This document shows, one piece after another, positions 10,961 through 21,866 of a DNA stretch of 64,000 nt; the stretch's first letter is position 1; each line of letters opens with the position of its first letter. The notes under the pieces are model-generated. The model saw nothing but the letters and a program-made list of their open reading frames with translations. It did no database searches and was not told where the DNA came from. Where the stretch lies: contig JACVVK020000146.1 in the NCBI GenBank assembly GCA_018292915.2, positions 813,501 through 877,500 on the forward strand. The letters run 5' to 3'. Made by a program: the position numbers and the translations under genes. Origin of the DNA: Batillaria attramentaria (Eukaryota; Mollusca; Gastropoda; Batillariidae).

Positions 10961-12260
10961 CGTCCACAGTCCGGCTGGTGAACGGCAGTACTGAGTGGGA
11001 GGGTCGGCTGGAGGTGCTGCATGCGGGCACGTGGGGCACGGTGTGTGATGACGGGTTCGGTAAACAGGAGGCCAGCGTCGTCTGCAGAATGCTGGGCTTG
11101 GACAGGTAATAACAGCGTGCTGGTATCATCATGCGTAGGACAATTTCGACGTCGTCTTGGATTTGTGCTAAACCGAGTGGGTGGGTGTTTGGGGGTTTAA
11201 CGTCCTTTTCCACCACGTAGGGTGATATCAAAGACGGGGCAACGATGAAAAAGCCAGCACAAATATTTGGCCCCAGCCGGGATCGAACTCACGACCCGAG
11301 CATTAGAAGTCCAACGCTCTACCATTCCACCACCCTGGCTCCCCTGTGCTAAACCGAATTTTAATAATAGCTCAGAAGTAGAGGAAGTGTGTCAAGCTGC
11401 GCTATTTTCAAAATTGAGTTATGCCAAAATTCCACCCCGCCTTCTATTTGCTGCTTGTCGGTCCAGTGCTGCTAGGACACGCTGCTTGTGTTTAAATGCT
11501 GCATATCGCAAAACTAGTTGCATGAGCAAAACTAGTCACGGGGATCATCGCCCTACGGGCCATCAGTGGGTAACACGAAAACAGAGCTAGACTCAAACAG
11601 CCAAAAGGTCACCGGCTACATGCACATGTCTCTCCAAACTCCAAAGAACTGCTAAACAGCATTTAAACTATTCTCTTTTTGCATCTTGAAGGACATACAT
11701 CATCAGTAGCTTGAATGTTTCTACAAAACTGCTCAATAAATAATGATATTTTGACGCTTAGTTCATGTTTCCACAAAACTAACAAATCAAATATGGTATT
11801 TTTACGCTTTGTCGCGTGCTCTGTCTCTCACCTGAAAATGGCTATGAGAGGAGGGTGTGGCTATATCAGTCAACTCCAACGGACAACTAACCAGTAAGAA
11901 ATTCCCGACCCACAGCGATTTGTTTTCTGTAGTTTAAACGCTTTGCAAGAACTCAACAAATCTAAGTGATTGTATCACAGTGCAGTAAAGATAACAACTC
12001 AACTCGTACATGATGCTGAAGGATTCGTGTCGTGACGTGAACGAGCAAGATAATAAACTTGCTTTGTGTATTTTTCTCTGACTACAGCAGTAACCCTGTG
12101 GTGCATCATGGCGGAGTGTACGGTCCCGGCAGTGGTCCTATCTTGCTGGACGAGGTGCGGTGTCTGGGGGTGGAGCTGGACATCGCTCGGTGTTCCCACG
12201 ACCCCTGGGGACTCACGGACTGTACTCACGCGGAGGACGTGGGAGTGGCCTGCCCTGCTG
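10961..12260 (+). CDS. Gene A: SRCR domain 3 (two exons)
   Basis: Exons 10,961-11,105 and 12,091-12,260. The domain reads [40 protein letters not shown], then [57 protein letters not shown]. Six cysteines, group A, phases 1, 2, 1. The 985-bp internal intron contains a family B SINE (11,176-11,344) and otherwise nothing recognisable. The paralogue is SRCR7 (38,248-38,945). Confidence 0.92.
11176..11344 (-). repeat. tRNA-derived SINE (family B)
   Basis: Minus-strand copy in the SRCR3 internal intron, closely matching the copy at 6,921-7,089. It is not present at the same point of the SRCR7 intron, although a 50-bp fragment of the same family lies at 38,680-38,733. Confidence 0.85.
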
Positions 12261-12486
12261 GTATACACGAGAAATATCTCTTCTTGTAAAAGAATACACA
12301 AGGGAGGTAGTCTGTTTGTCTGTCTACTCCAGTATTTTCTTGACTAAAGAAGAACAGAGTGCTGAGCAGCACTGCTCAGGAAATGAGTGTTGCATAGCAG
12401 TAAACTCTAAAATTCAGAGAAATTGTCGACAAATGTTCTTCTGTGCTTAATGAACGTAGTTTTATTTCTGTACACTTAATTTGCAG

Positions 12487-13378
12487 TTCGGAAGATCCGG
12501 CTGGTGAACGGATCTACAGAGTCCGAGGGGAGGGTGGAGGTGTACAGAGGGGAACAGTGGGGCACTGTGTGTGACGAGGACTTTGACCAGAACGATGCTC
12601 TCGTTGTCTGCCGCATGATGGGACTGGAACTGTGAGTACAAAACTTTTACCGACAAGGAACAACGTAATTTAAGCACTTCCTAGCATTCCAACATTTTCT
12701 GTTAAAATAACCCGGAAAACCTTTCGTGTGGAATTAGAAATTATAAGAAGAAGAACAGTTAAGAAGATGGACAGAAAGAAAATAAAACTCTTATTGATTG
12801 TTTCTTTGTTTTTTTTTTCTAGGCTCAACACCCAGTGTACCCTAGAACATTCTTATATATGTTCAAACTGAAAAAAGGCATCGAAATACAATAATTATCC
12901 TGCCAGCTAACACAAGTGTCCTTTGTAACGTTCCCATTTAATGAGAAGTTTCTTCAATTGTTGTAAAATTAAAATACGAAATAATACACAGCCCACCGTG
13001 CTACACTGAGGACACCTGCTTGTTCCAACTCAGCATGAAACAGAAGAGGCACTTCTCCTAGAAGTCAAGTTCAGACGTGTCGTTGTGGGGTTTGAAAAGC
13101 CACTCCATGAGATCAAAGTCAAAACCGCTGTTATTAAGATCACATCAATACATCATTTATTATTATCATTCTTCTTCTTCTTTTTTTTCACAGTGGCTCA
13201 GCAACATCAGTTGTAGAGGTCCACGCTGGTGCCCACTTCGGGCCGGGGTCAGGGCACGTGCTGTTCGCTAACCTGGAGTGTGTGGGGACCGAGACTGACC
13301 TACAGCAGTGTCCTCACAAAGCCGCCTCCCCCATATACTGTCCACATGACAGGGACGTGGGCGTCACATGTGGACACG
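12487..13378 (+). CDS. Gene A: SRCR domain 4 (two exons)
   Basis: Exons 12,487-12,631 and 13,194-13,378. The domain reads [40 protein letters not shown], then [58 protein letters not shown]. Six cysteines, group A, phases 1, 2, 1. From this exon onward the sequence, introns included, is almost identical to the second copy starting at 39,411, which marks the left edge of a recent duplication or conversion block. It is the last SRCR before the terminal exon. Confidence 0.92.
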
Positions 13379-13379
13379 G

Positions 13380-13843
13380 TTAGTATGAGTTGTTGATGGA
13401 GATGTTAATTTCTGTTTGTTGTTGTCATTGTTGTCATTGTTTAGTATAGTTGTGGTGGTGTTCTTGGTGGTCGTGGTGATGTTGTAGTTGTTGGAGATGG
13501 TGGAGATACTGTTGTCGGTACTGGTGGTGGTGGTGGTGGTGGTGTTGTTTTCGTTGTTGTCGGTGATGTTTTGTTGTTAAGGGTGGTAGTGTTGGGGTGT
13601 TTGTGGTGGCTGTGTTGTTGTTGCTGGAGATGGCAACTGAGGTTGCTGTTATCGGTACTGGTGGTGGTGAGATGTTGGTTGTGGTGGTAGATTAAGTGAC
13701 GGTGTTATTGTTGTCGATGTTGTTGCTGATGTTTTTTGTGATAGTGGTCGTAACGGTGATATTGTTCATGAAAATGAAATCAACGAGAGATAACAGCTGA
13801 AGAGAGAGGTGTGAAGTCAGTTAGAGATAACCGGGGGGGGGGG

Positions 13844-13881
<38 letters not shown>

Positions 13882-13910
13882 GGGCACATCATTCAGATTG
13901 ATCATTCTCT

Positions 13911-13948
<38 letters not shown>
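13380..13948. repeat. GT/GTT-rich low-complexity intron with (G)n(AG)n tracts
   Basis: About 400 bp of imperfect TGGTGGTGT/TTGTTG sequence is followed by a G12 run, (AG)n, a 45-bp spacer and a second (AG)n (13,831-13,948). Copy 2 has the same layout (40,316-40,814), but with a single longer (AG)n and no spacer. Confidence 0.85.
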
Positions 13949-13998
13949 AGTTGCCGATCTGCTTCCTCCAATTAATAATAAGCCTATGTATTTTGCAG

Positions 13999-14021
13999 AC
14001 AACACACCTATGATTGGATAG
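13999..14021 (+). CDS. Gene A: terminal micro-exon with stop codon
   Basis: After the acceptor TATTTTGCAG, 23 bases complete the frame from SRCR4 as H-DNTPMIG followed by TAG. The exon is identical in copy 2 (40,866-40,888), including about 70 bases after the stop, which supports it as a real 3' terminal exon. The protein therefore ends seven residues after the last SRCR, with no membrane segment or GPI signal, so the product should be secreted. Confidence 0.72.
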
Positions 14022-14108
14022 CTGCTGTGAGCTGCCCGAGAGGATGCCGACGCAAAACACACATTTCATAAACTTTCATGCTTTAGGCTACGTGTACGTG
14101 TTTTTAAA

Positions 14109-14174
<66 letters not shown>

Positions 14175-14780
14175 GCGGGTTCAGGTGGAAGTGGACGCGT
14201 ACATGTTAGGTGTTCACAAAAAGCGACGACGACGACAACGATGATGACGACGACGATGATGATAATGTGCTCTCGGCGCTTAGAAAGATATTTTGAGAGA
14301 AGGATTAGGGGAGCATAGCCAGTTTTGTGTACGCCACAACCTGTGTTGTACAGGGACAGTGCGTTGAATCAGTACCTATCGTCAGTGTGAGTTCACAAAT
14401 GTATTATCATCGGGCAGTGTACAATCTGTTCAATGTTTTATCACTTATTAGACACAGGCCCTTGCTAATATCAGCAGCATGGTTCAAGTGCTCTATGTCA
14501 TCGCCGATAACAGGGTACAAATGTACCAGGGACGTAACCGAATGCAGGTTGGTATTCAGTAAACTGGGCGCGAGAAAGAAAGCACGTTCATATTAAACTT
14601 TGTCAACTGTATAGGCCACACTTATCTTTTATTTGAAAATCATGTTTGATTCGTTTCCTCTGTCTATGACCCTGTCTGTCTGTCTGTTTGTTTCTGTCTG
14701 TCTGCCTGCCTGTGTGTGTGCGTGTTTTGTAGCGTTGTGGTGTGTTTGCAAAACCTGATTGCAGAAGGCTCTGCTTGCCT

Positions 14781-14887
14781 GATCTTTTGTTCTTGTAAAT
14801 AAAATCCCTCCGGAAACGCAATATTGTCCTTGTTATTTGTTTTTTTTTCCGTTTCTACATCTCTGTGTCTCTGTGTGTCTCTCTCAT

Positions 14888-14969
<82 letters not shown>

Positions 14970-15132
14970 AGATCTTTTGTTCTTGTAAAATAAAGTCCCT
15001 TTGAAAACCCATATTGTCCTTGTTATTTGTTTTTTTTTTCTCGTCTCTTCATCTCTGTGTCTCTGTGTGTCTCTCTCATCCACACACACACAAACACACA
15101 CACACACACACACATACACACACACACACACC
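14781..15132 (+). repeat. 190-bp tandem duplication of the gene A poly(A) region
   Basis: GATCTTTTGTTCTTGTAAA starts at 14,781 and again at 14,971. Each unit runs through an AATAAA signal, ATTGTCCTTGTTATTTG, a T-run, CATCTCTGTGTCTCTGTGTG and a (CA)n tract. Copy 2 of the array has one unit only (about 41,611-41,770). Confidence 0.85.
14798..14803 (+). promoter_or_regulatory. Poly(A) signal AATAAA, gene A
   Basis: AATAAA about 780 bp after the stop codon, followed 30-40 bp later by a GT/T-rich stretch (TTGTCCTTGTTATTTGTTTT) as expected of a cleavage region. A second AATAAA occurs near 14,989 in the duplicated unit. The signal is conserved at 41,628 in copy 2. Confidence 0.6.
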
Positions 15133-15582
15133 AGTATCCACACATTCTCACTCGCATACACACGCACGCAAGTCAAAATGTGAAAGATGCTGATTTAGTC
15201 ATGCAAGATGAGAAATAATTCTAGATGCAATTCTAGTCATGCAGGCCAGTCATGAAAAGGTTATTGAAAATGATATACTCTTATATGACCACACTTATAT
15301 TTGTCGTACATATCATTTTAGTTATTTATTGTAAATTCACAATCAGTGTTCACATGCATTTCACCCACTTGCTCACATTAGCTCACACTCTGGCCCCTGT
15401 TACTGAGAAACAAGGTAAGTATACGGTACATCACCGGTCAGTGTTGAATGCAATATCAGTCATTATCAGCCAAAGGCCTTGACCACAGTGTGATATAGAC
15501 ACTTTGACCAGAATGTTGAATACACCGGCGGTCAGCTGTTTGGGGTACGTGTTGCCGGAAATGTACAGATGTAATAAACACC

Positions 15583-15913
15583 ATGACAAAATTACTTTTG
15601 TTCGTTTTCCTGGTGTTTGGATCGTTTGGGCAGGCGTCAATGTCAGCAGGTACGTGTTTACATGATGGACTCATACAGAATAATGTGCACGTACTTTGCT
15701 TCCGTTTTTACACATTTTTCTAACCACTGTTCTCTCAATGTGTAAGTTTTATTTCCATCTACTTCTAATGTGATGTATTTGAAAACCTTCTCTGTCTATG
15801 CATGTCTACTAGTCTGCCTGTCTTCCATTCTATCAGTCTGTCTGCCTGTCTGTCTGTCTGTCTGTCTGCCTGCCTGCTTGTTTGTCACTCTGTCCGTCTA
15901 CTTTTCTGTCTGA

Positions 15914-15994
<81 letters not shown>

Positions 15995-16022
15995 TGTGTC
16001 TGTGTGTATGTGTGCCAGCCAG

Positions 16023-16059
<37 letters not shown>

Positions 16060-16446
16060 TGCCAGGAACTGGCAAAACTGGAGATGACTGCAAAACTAGG
16101 GATGTATACAAATGTGAATTATACACCACCGCAACGACTGGCACGTATTGTATTGTAGCAGAGTGTGACTTTGAGCATGGTTCACTGTGTCACTGGGTCA
16201 ACACTAATGAACTGGGCAGTCCACATCCCAACACTCGTCTAGACTGGACAGTCACAGGGCCGGCGTCCCGATTTGGGCCACGCGTTGATCACACGAAACA
16301 CAACGCACAAGGTAAGAAGTAGTCTTGTTATTGCTTCTCCGGTTTTGAGGATCCTACCAAAATCATATTTTCACCTCAATTTACAGTTTCGGACATTTTA
16401 AGTGTTGGAAGTGTTTTTCTATGACCGTGTTATGTAACTCACGTGT

Positions 16447-16480
<34 letters not shown>

Positions 16481-16722
16481 TTTCTTTTTGCATTTTAATG
16501 TTAACATGTATTGCAGTGCATAAGTAATGTGCAGTACCAAGGTCAGATTTGAAATTTTGGCCTACGAACATATGATGTCCTTGAAAAATAAAGTCAGCTC
16601 TCCCTGTCTCTTAATTCCTGTGTCGCTTCGTGTCGAGTGAGTGTCCTTGACTTTTGTGTTGTGACCACAGCCCGCATTCAGGTTTTATCTAATTTTCCTC
16701 GTACGAGACGTGTGTGTGTTGA

Positions 16723-16795
<73 letters not shown>

Positions 16796-18321
16796 ATATC
16801 ATACAGTACATGATAACATATTTAACATTGCTCTGCCCTGTTCAACACTCCAAACAAAGTTCCCTTTAGGACAGCAAATTAATCTGAAGTTTAATCTATG
16901 AACATTCATTTTCCCACACCTTCAGGTCATTTTGCACGGTTCCGTCCAAAAAACAACCAGCATTGGACCCAAGCCTGGCTCGTCAGTCCGTCACTGTCCA
17001 GTCCTACACTCACCGGCTGTTTGGTGTTCTGGTTTGCTTTGGCTCCTGAGAACAATCTCAACGTCTAGTCCATGCACGGCAACGACTTACAGCACAGTTT
17101 GTGGAAGGCGCCTGACCGTTCTACGGACACCAAGGCTTGGGAGAAAGGCATGGTGCCCATCACTTTCACACGCACCGGAAGTCACGTGCAGGTATGCGCA
17201 TGCCTGAAAGGCCTCTGCTTTTAAAGGGTTTTGTATTTGCTGTGATTATCTAGATCTGCTGTTGTTGTAAGTGATGTTGATATTGCTGTTGAAATTCCAC
17301 CACAAGACGTTCAAAATGTATCTACCAGAATCGATGTGTTTTGCATTCTGTCTTGTCCTTAAAAGCGCTGTTACTACAATTACTAGGCGTTTAATTGGGA
17401 GACTTCTGCTTGAAACAGATGTGCTTGTGACTGTGCCTGTGCGCTCCAAACAGTCTATCTTAGAGACTAAGTACAGCTCTGAATGCAACACACTGACGTT
17501 TGATGGCAGCGCAAATGAGGAAAACTCAGCCGTCCGTTAACGGCGTCCGCCAAGCTTCCCTTGTCGGCTGCTGGAACTCAGTGAGCCAAACGTGTGATTG
17601 TTGTTTCGACTGTCACCGGCTTTAGTCAGCTGAACGCTAGCCTGTCTGTACATGTATTTGTGTATGATTGTGTGTTAGTTGTGTGATGCTTCGCAGTTCG
17701 CACCACCAAAACAGCTCAGAACAATCTGTGAGCCAAACAAGCTTCAAGTTAGGGCCTTTAAACTGTAGCATCTATCAAACCAAGGGGGAAATTTTTGGGT
17801 CTTGTTTCTCTTCTTGGTGCTGTTGGTTTTATTGTTGTTGCTGTTGTCGTTATTTTTTTTTAGCTTTACAGTTCAAGCTGAGACGACTGGCGAAATTGTC
17901 TGCTGGCCGTACAGTCGGTTGATATCAAATGTTATTATATGTTTGACGTGCCGCTTTCCACGAGCAGACGATTTAACTGGTGTTCGTTGTGACAGGCGCC
18001 AAGCGCCAAGCAGTCCAAACTGCGACATCCGGAAGTTTAACAAGGATGCATGCATAATCATTATTGATTATATAATTATATGTACACCTTCAGTCGTCAC
18101 TTTTCACTTTGTTTGCCCACGCCAGAGCTTAAAGGTTGCACTGGTAGCAAAACAGAACACGGGTCGTGGATATGTCTTGGTGGATGACGTCAGCTTCACC
18201 TCTGGATCTTGTGACGGTCATACTGCGTCATCCACGACTCAGAAAGTGACGTCACAAGCACCACTAATGTCGACGTCAACAACAAGGAAACCTATCCTAC
18301 CATTACACACGTCGCAATTAG
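15583..18321 (+). pseudogene. Gene B1: signal peptide plus MAM domain, interrupted by a nonsense codon
   Basis: Exons 15,583-15,649, 16,159-16,311, 16,926-17,191 and 18,126-18,321. The first exon encodes a signal peptide (MTKLLLFVFLVFGSFGQASM) and ends in phase 1. The MAM domain follows: AECDFEHGSLCHWVNTNELG, LDWTVTGPASRFGPRVDHT, CLVFWFALAPENNLNV, SLKVALVAKQNTGRGYVLV, DDVSFTSGSC, then a Ser/Thr-rich tail. Codon 17,066-17,068 is TAG where copy 2 has TAC (44,339-44,341), so the product would stop in mid-domain. Otherwise frame and splice sites are intact. The last exon has a weak donor (G|GTTTGA) and ends in phase 1, so it could also be joined to MAM C downstream. A recent pseudogene, a polymorphic null or an assembly error are all possible. 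Confidence 0.78.
15918..16056. repeat. (GT)n and (GA)n microsatellites in the B1 first intron
   Basis: (GT)n from 15,918 to about 15,993, a short TGTGTCTGTG segment, then (GA)n at 16,026-16,056. Copy 2 has a LINE fragment between the corresponding GT and GA tracts. Another (GT)n lies at 16,722-16,793. Confidence 0.92.
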
Positions 18322-18356
18322 GTTTGAATAATAATGTTGAATATTTTCAGTTTTTT

Positions 18357-18424
<68 letters not shown>

Positions 18425-19009
18425 GGTGGTGGTGGTGGCTAAATCTGCAGTCCTAGTTTTCCACCCAGAGCCGTTCCATCTCCGATTTCCTCTGAACACA
18501 CAATCATTGACTAAAACGGGCAACAGCGATCAGTATTCGGTTTTTACTTGTAGGAGAACAGTTAGACAGCACGGCCTTTTTGTCAGACACGAACAGCGCG
18601 AGTATAAACTTGAATACACTGTATGTGTAATTTTTAATTTTTTTTGGGTCCTTGTTTACCTGCATTGTGCATAGTAGATCTATGGTACATAGGTATAATC
18701 GGTCTACACAAAGCAAGGCACACCCCTGTCACGGAAATCACGGTATCTATCAAGGTCTAGATGCATAATACAAACTGTCAATTTCGTTAACAGCTAAAGT
18801 GATTAGAGGGTCCAGAGGCCCTGGTATCTTTTGACACGATGCCAATTCAACATTGATCAATTTTTGGGGAAGATATGCTGAACGCAGTTCAAAAAGATAA
18901 AACTGACAAAAGCAAGGCCGTCCACATGATAATGAAAATCTCGTTTATATTCTGGACAACGAATGTAAAACGTAATAACAAATAAATAATTAAATAAATG
19001 AACAACGTC

Positions 19010-19040
<31 letters not shown>

Positions 19041-19060
19041 GCAGCAGCAGCAGCAGCAGC

Positions 19061-19110
<50 letters not shown>

Positions 19111-19697
19111 GCAATGGGATACAAAGTCAAATCACCAACGCAACCTTTATCTTTCTATTTTTAATGTTTCCTGAATATTTCGTACGTGTGCGTGTATCTA
19201 GATATAGAAAGAAGGGGAAAAGAAAAATACGGAGAGGAAGATTTTACTGACACAAGCTGACCGTATCATTAATGTTTCTGAAAAGATGATGATATCATCG
19301 CTAACTTTAGCTGATAATCAATTCATTGTATCGTTCTTTATCACAAACACAACATTGTTAGTATCATCTGTCAGTTGCTGAGTCTCAGTGCTCTCGGCTC
19401 TGTTTTGTAGAGACGTTTATGTTTCTAGTTCACAGAGCGTCAAATGTGTGTTAGTCTACTGTTCGTGGCTGGATGCAGAAGTTTTATTTAAAAAAGCTTG
19501 ATGGTAGTGTAATTTACCTGTTTGTGGGATACTTCCGTCGCTTTTGTTCCAACTTGATACAAGTTATCAAAGATTGTTTGAACGTAGGTTGATGACATCT
19601 GAAATAGATGCCAATAGATGCCAAGTAGCCACCACTTGTAGCCTGTGTTATTATCGGATTCCGCGCATGCAGTTTAGCTAGATGAAAAGGGACAACC
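18322..19697. other. Spacer between gene B1 and gene C1
   Basis: No coding exon seen. It holds (GT)n at 18,359-18,420 and a (CAA)n/(CAG)n tract at about 19,011-19,110. The rest aligns well with 45,602-46,869 of copy 2, up to and including the next signal-peptide exon. The B1 terminal exon, if B1 is a separate gene, must lie here or be the read-through of 18,126 onward. I could not place it. Confidence 0.6.
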
Positions 19698-19770
19698 ATG
19701 GATATAAGAAAGGAAGTGATTGCTTTCATCATTTGTGGTTGTGTCGGACTAACGCTTTGTGCATCGACTG
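19698..19770 (+). CDS. Gene C1: signal peptide exon
   Basis: ATG at 19,698 in the context ACAACCATGG opens MDIRKEVIAFIICGCVGLTL followed by CAST, a typical N-terminal signal peptide: short basic head, hydrophobic core, small residues near the cleavage site. The exon is 73 bp, ends with GTAAGT and is in phase 1, so it joins MAM C as [10 protein letters not shown]. The copy at 46,870-46,942 has the same structure with a few substitutions. It could be the start of an independent gene or an alternative first exon of a longer transcript starting at B1. Confidence 0.8.
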
Positions 19771-20103
19771 GTAAGTGTTCTGTCGAATAATGTTTTCATA
19801 TTTTCTCAATGACTGCTTCCTGACATCTTATAGTTTGTTTTGTATGAAGTTTGGGTATGTACAGTGATAGATATGCACAGCATTATTTGAGATATAGATT
19901 ACACAGGTGAAAGCAAATTGCCAAAAATTAAGACAATCTTTAGGTGGTCACCTACAAAAGACACAAAAAACCCGAAAACAAAACAAAAAAGAAATTCATA
20001 GGACAAGAATAGGCCGGAAAGGACAAAATAAGAAAATACAAAATAGGACAATGCAAAAGAGGATACACAAACTGAACCAAACAAAAAGAAACTAGACCAA
20101 ACC

Positions 20104-20193
20104 AATCTGCACAACACAACACAACACAACACAACACAACACAACGCAACGCAACGCAACGCAACGCAACGCAACGCAACGCAACGCAACGCA
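20104..20193. repeat. Pentanucleotide satellite (ACAAC)n/(GCAAC)n
   Basis: Roughly seven ACAAC units change to about nine GCAAC units with no break in period. The same intron in copy 2 has a different pentamer, (AAGAC)n, at about 47,030-47,076. The intron position attracts pentamer repeats, but the sequence differs between copies. Confidence 0.9.
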
Positions 20194-20307
20194 ACACTCA
20201 AACAATGGCAAATTAGGGTATACATAGGCAAAAGCTAAAGTATCTATACTTAAAGCCATTCGTCCACACTGTACGGCGAAGCAACTTAAGCGTAACTCTT
20301 TCTACAG

Positions 20308-20612
20308 GTGGGTCCACCGTGGACTGTGACTTTGAGTCTCCCAACATTTGCGGCTATCAGCAGGTGACGAGTGACAGGTTTGACTGGACCAGACATTCAG
20401 GACACACACCGAGTGCAAACACTGGACCTGATGCTGACCACACTACTGGGCACGGTGAGTGGGGATCAGATGCCACGACGAGACCTGCAGTAGCACGGCT
20501 ACTATCAATTTGTGTTTATGAATTATGATTTTAACTTATGATTTTTTTTAATCCATCGGTGATTTTAGTGAGTGATGTATCATTTAGTATTACCCGCGGC
20601 ACCACTCAACAC

Positions 20613-20689
<77 letters not shown>

Positions 20690-20848
20690 CTTTTGTGGTT
20701 GTTCTTTATGTTAATATTGTCCTTCGTGCTTGTAAATGCATTTTGAACATGCAAGTTTTCAGTACATTTAATTTTGGCACCAGAGCATTTTCTGGATGCT
20801 TTAAATTCACCGTTTTTATGTACAGGTCATTACATGTACATGTAGTGT

Positions 20849-20885
<37 letters not shown>

Positions 20886-20909
20886 GGTGGTGGTGGTGGT
20901 GGTGGTGGT

Positions 20910-20972
<63 letters not shown>

Positions 20973-21699
20973 GCGCGCGAGCGCGCACGCATTTAGTTTT
21001 GAATTCGTTTTCAGTATGTGCATCTGTGCGATCTATGTGGACTTCTATGTGATTTAATTTAATCATTTATATACAGGTTATTACATGTTTATCGAGACCT
21101 CCTCTCCTCGTCGTCCTGGTGACAAAGCCCTGCTGGCTACCCCGACCTTCAACTCGGCTTCGCCAACTTCATGTTTTACCTTCTGGTACAGCATGAACGG
21201 TGGAACTATAGGAACACTGGAACTTCTCACAGCCGCTCCAGACCTAAACAGCCACGTTCACGTTGTGTGGAGAATTGCCGGGAGCCAGGGTGTGGGATGG
21301 CACCAGGCCAAGATTAATGTCAACACCAGCAACCCCGTCAGGGTGAGTGAATAGGTACAAAGATGGTCATATTTCGGGAACAAACATAATCATAAAAAGA
21401 CATCTTCCGGCTGCATGGAGAGGGATAAAAAGGCCGATAAAAAGGCCTAAGCGGTAATCAAATCCATGATGCTTAGGCATTTTCCCGGATTTCGGTACAG
21501 TTGGTTGTTTCGTGATATACATAAACTTGCGTAATATACTTGCTCAACCTGTAACAGTCGAGTTGTGTGGTGTTCTCATTTTGTTCTCCCTGCTTTAACT
21601 TTTTATTTCAGTTCTTGTTCAGAGGTACCCGTGGTACCGGCGCTTACAGTGACATGGCCATAGATGACGTCAAAGCAACGGAAGGGAAGTGTGTTCTAG
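20308..21699 (+). CDS. Gene C1: MAM domain C (three exons)
   Basis: Exons 20,308-20,454, 21,077-21,342 and 21,612-21,699. Motifs in order: [16 protein letters not shown] (cysteines 1 and 2), [60 protein letters not shown] (cysteine 3), [34 protein letters not shown] (cysteine 4). Phases 1, 1, 0, 1. Its sequence is closest to MAM G of gene C2 and somewhat further from MAM E, which occupies the equivalent position after the signal peptide. Confidence 0.92.
20614..20985. repeat. (GT)n and compound (TTG)n(TGG)n(TG)n(CG)n tracts in MAM C intron
   Basis: (GT)n at 20,614-20,688. A second block at 20,847-20,985 moves from TTG to TGG to TG to GCGTGC/GCGCGC. Such step-wise change suggests one repeat seeded the next. 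Confidence 0.92.
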
Positions 21700-21866
21700 G
21701 TAGGTTATAGTTGCCAGCGACAGTATTTGCATATGACTCATGAGATATGCTCCTTCATTGTTGGTACGTTACAGTTGTCAGCAGCATACAATGTCACCCA
21801 TCCAAAATAAACTACACAATTTTACTCAATAATGTGGTTAAAATATCAAACTTGTTTGCACAGTAA

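Larger units (their letters stand above)
14022..15582. other. 3' UTR of gene A and intergenic spacer to gene B1
   Basis: No coding exon seen. The stretch holds a (GT)n tract (about 14,110-14,172), a GAC/GAT-rich patch (14,224-14,266), the poly(A) region (14,781-15,132, partly duplicated), and AT-rich sequence up to the B1 start. Only about 780 bp separate the first poly(A) signal from the B1 initiation codon, so the B1 promoter must be compact. No TATA box was convincing. Confidence 0.6.

Noticed and set aside
20614..20985. Open frames of Cys-Val, His-Thr or Leu/Trp repeats
   Set aside because: Translation of (GT)n, (TTG)n and (TGG)n microsatellites. Many similar frames in the window were left out for the same reason.
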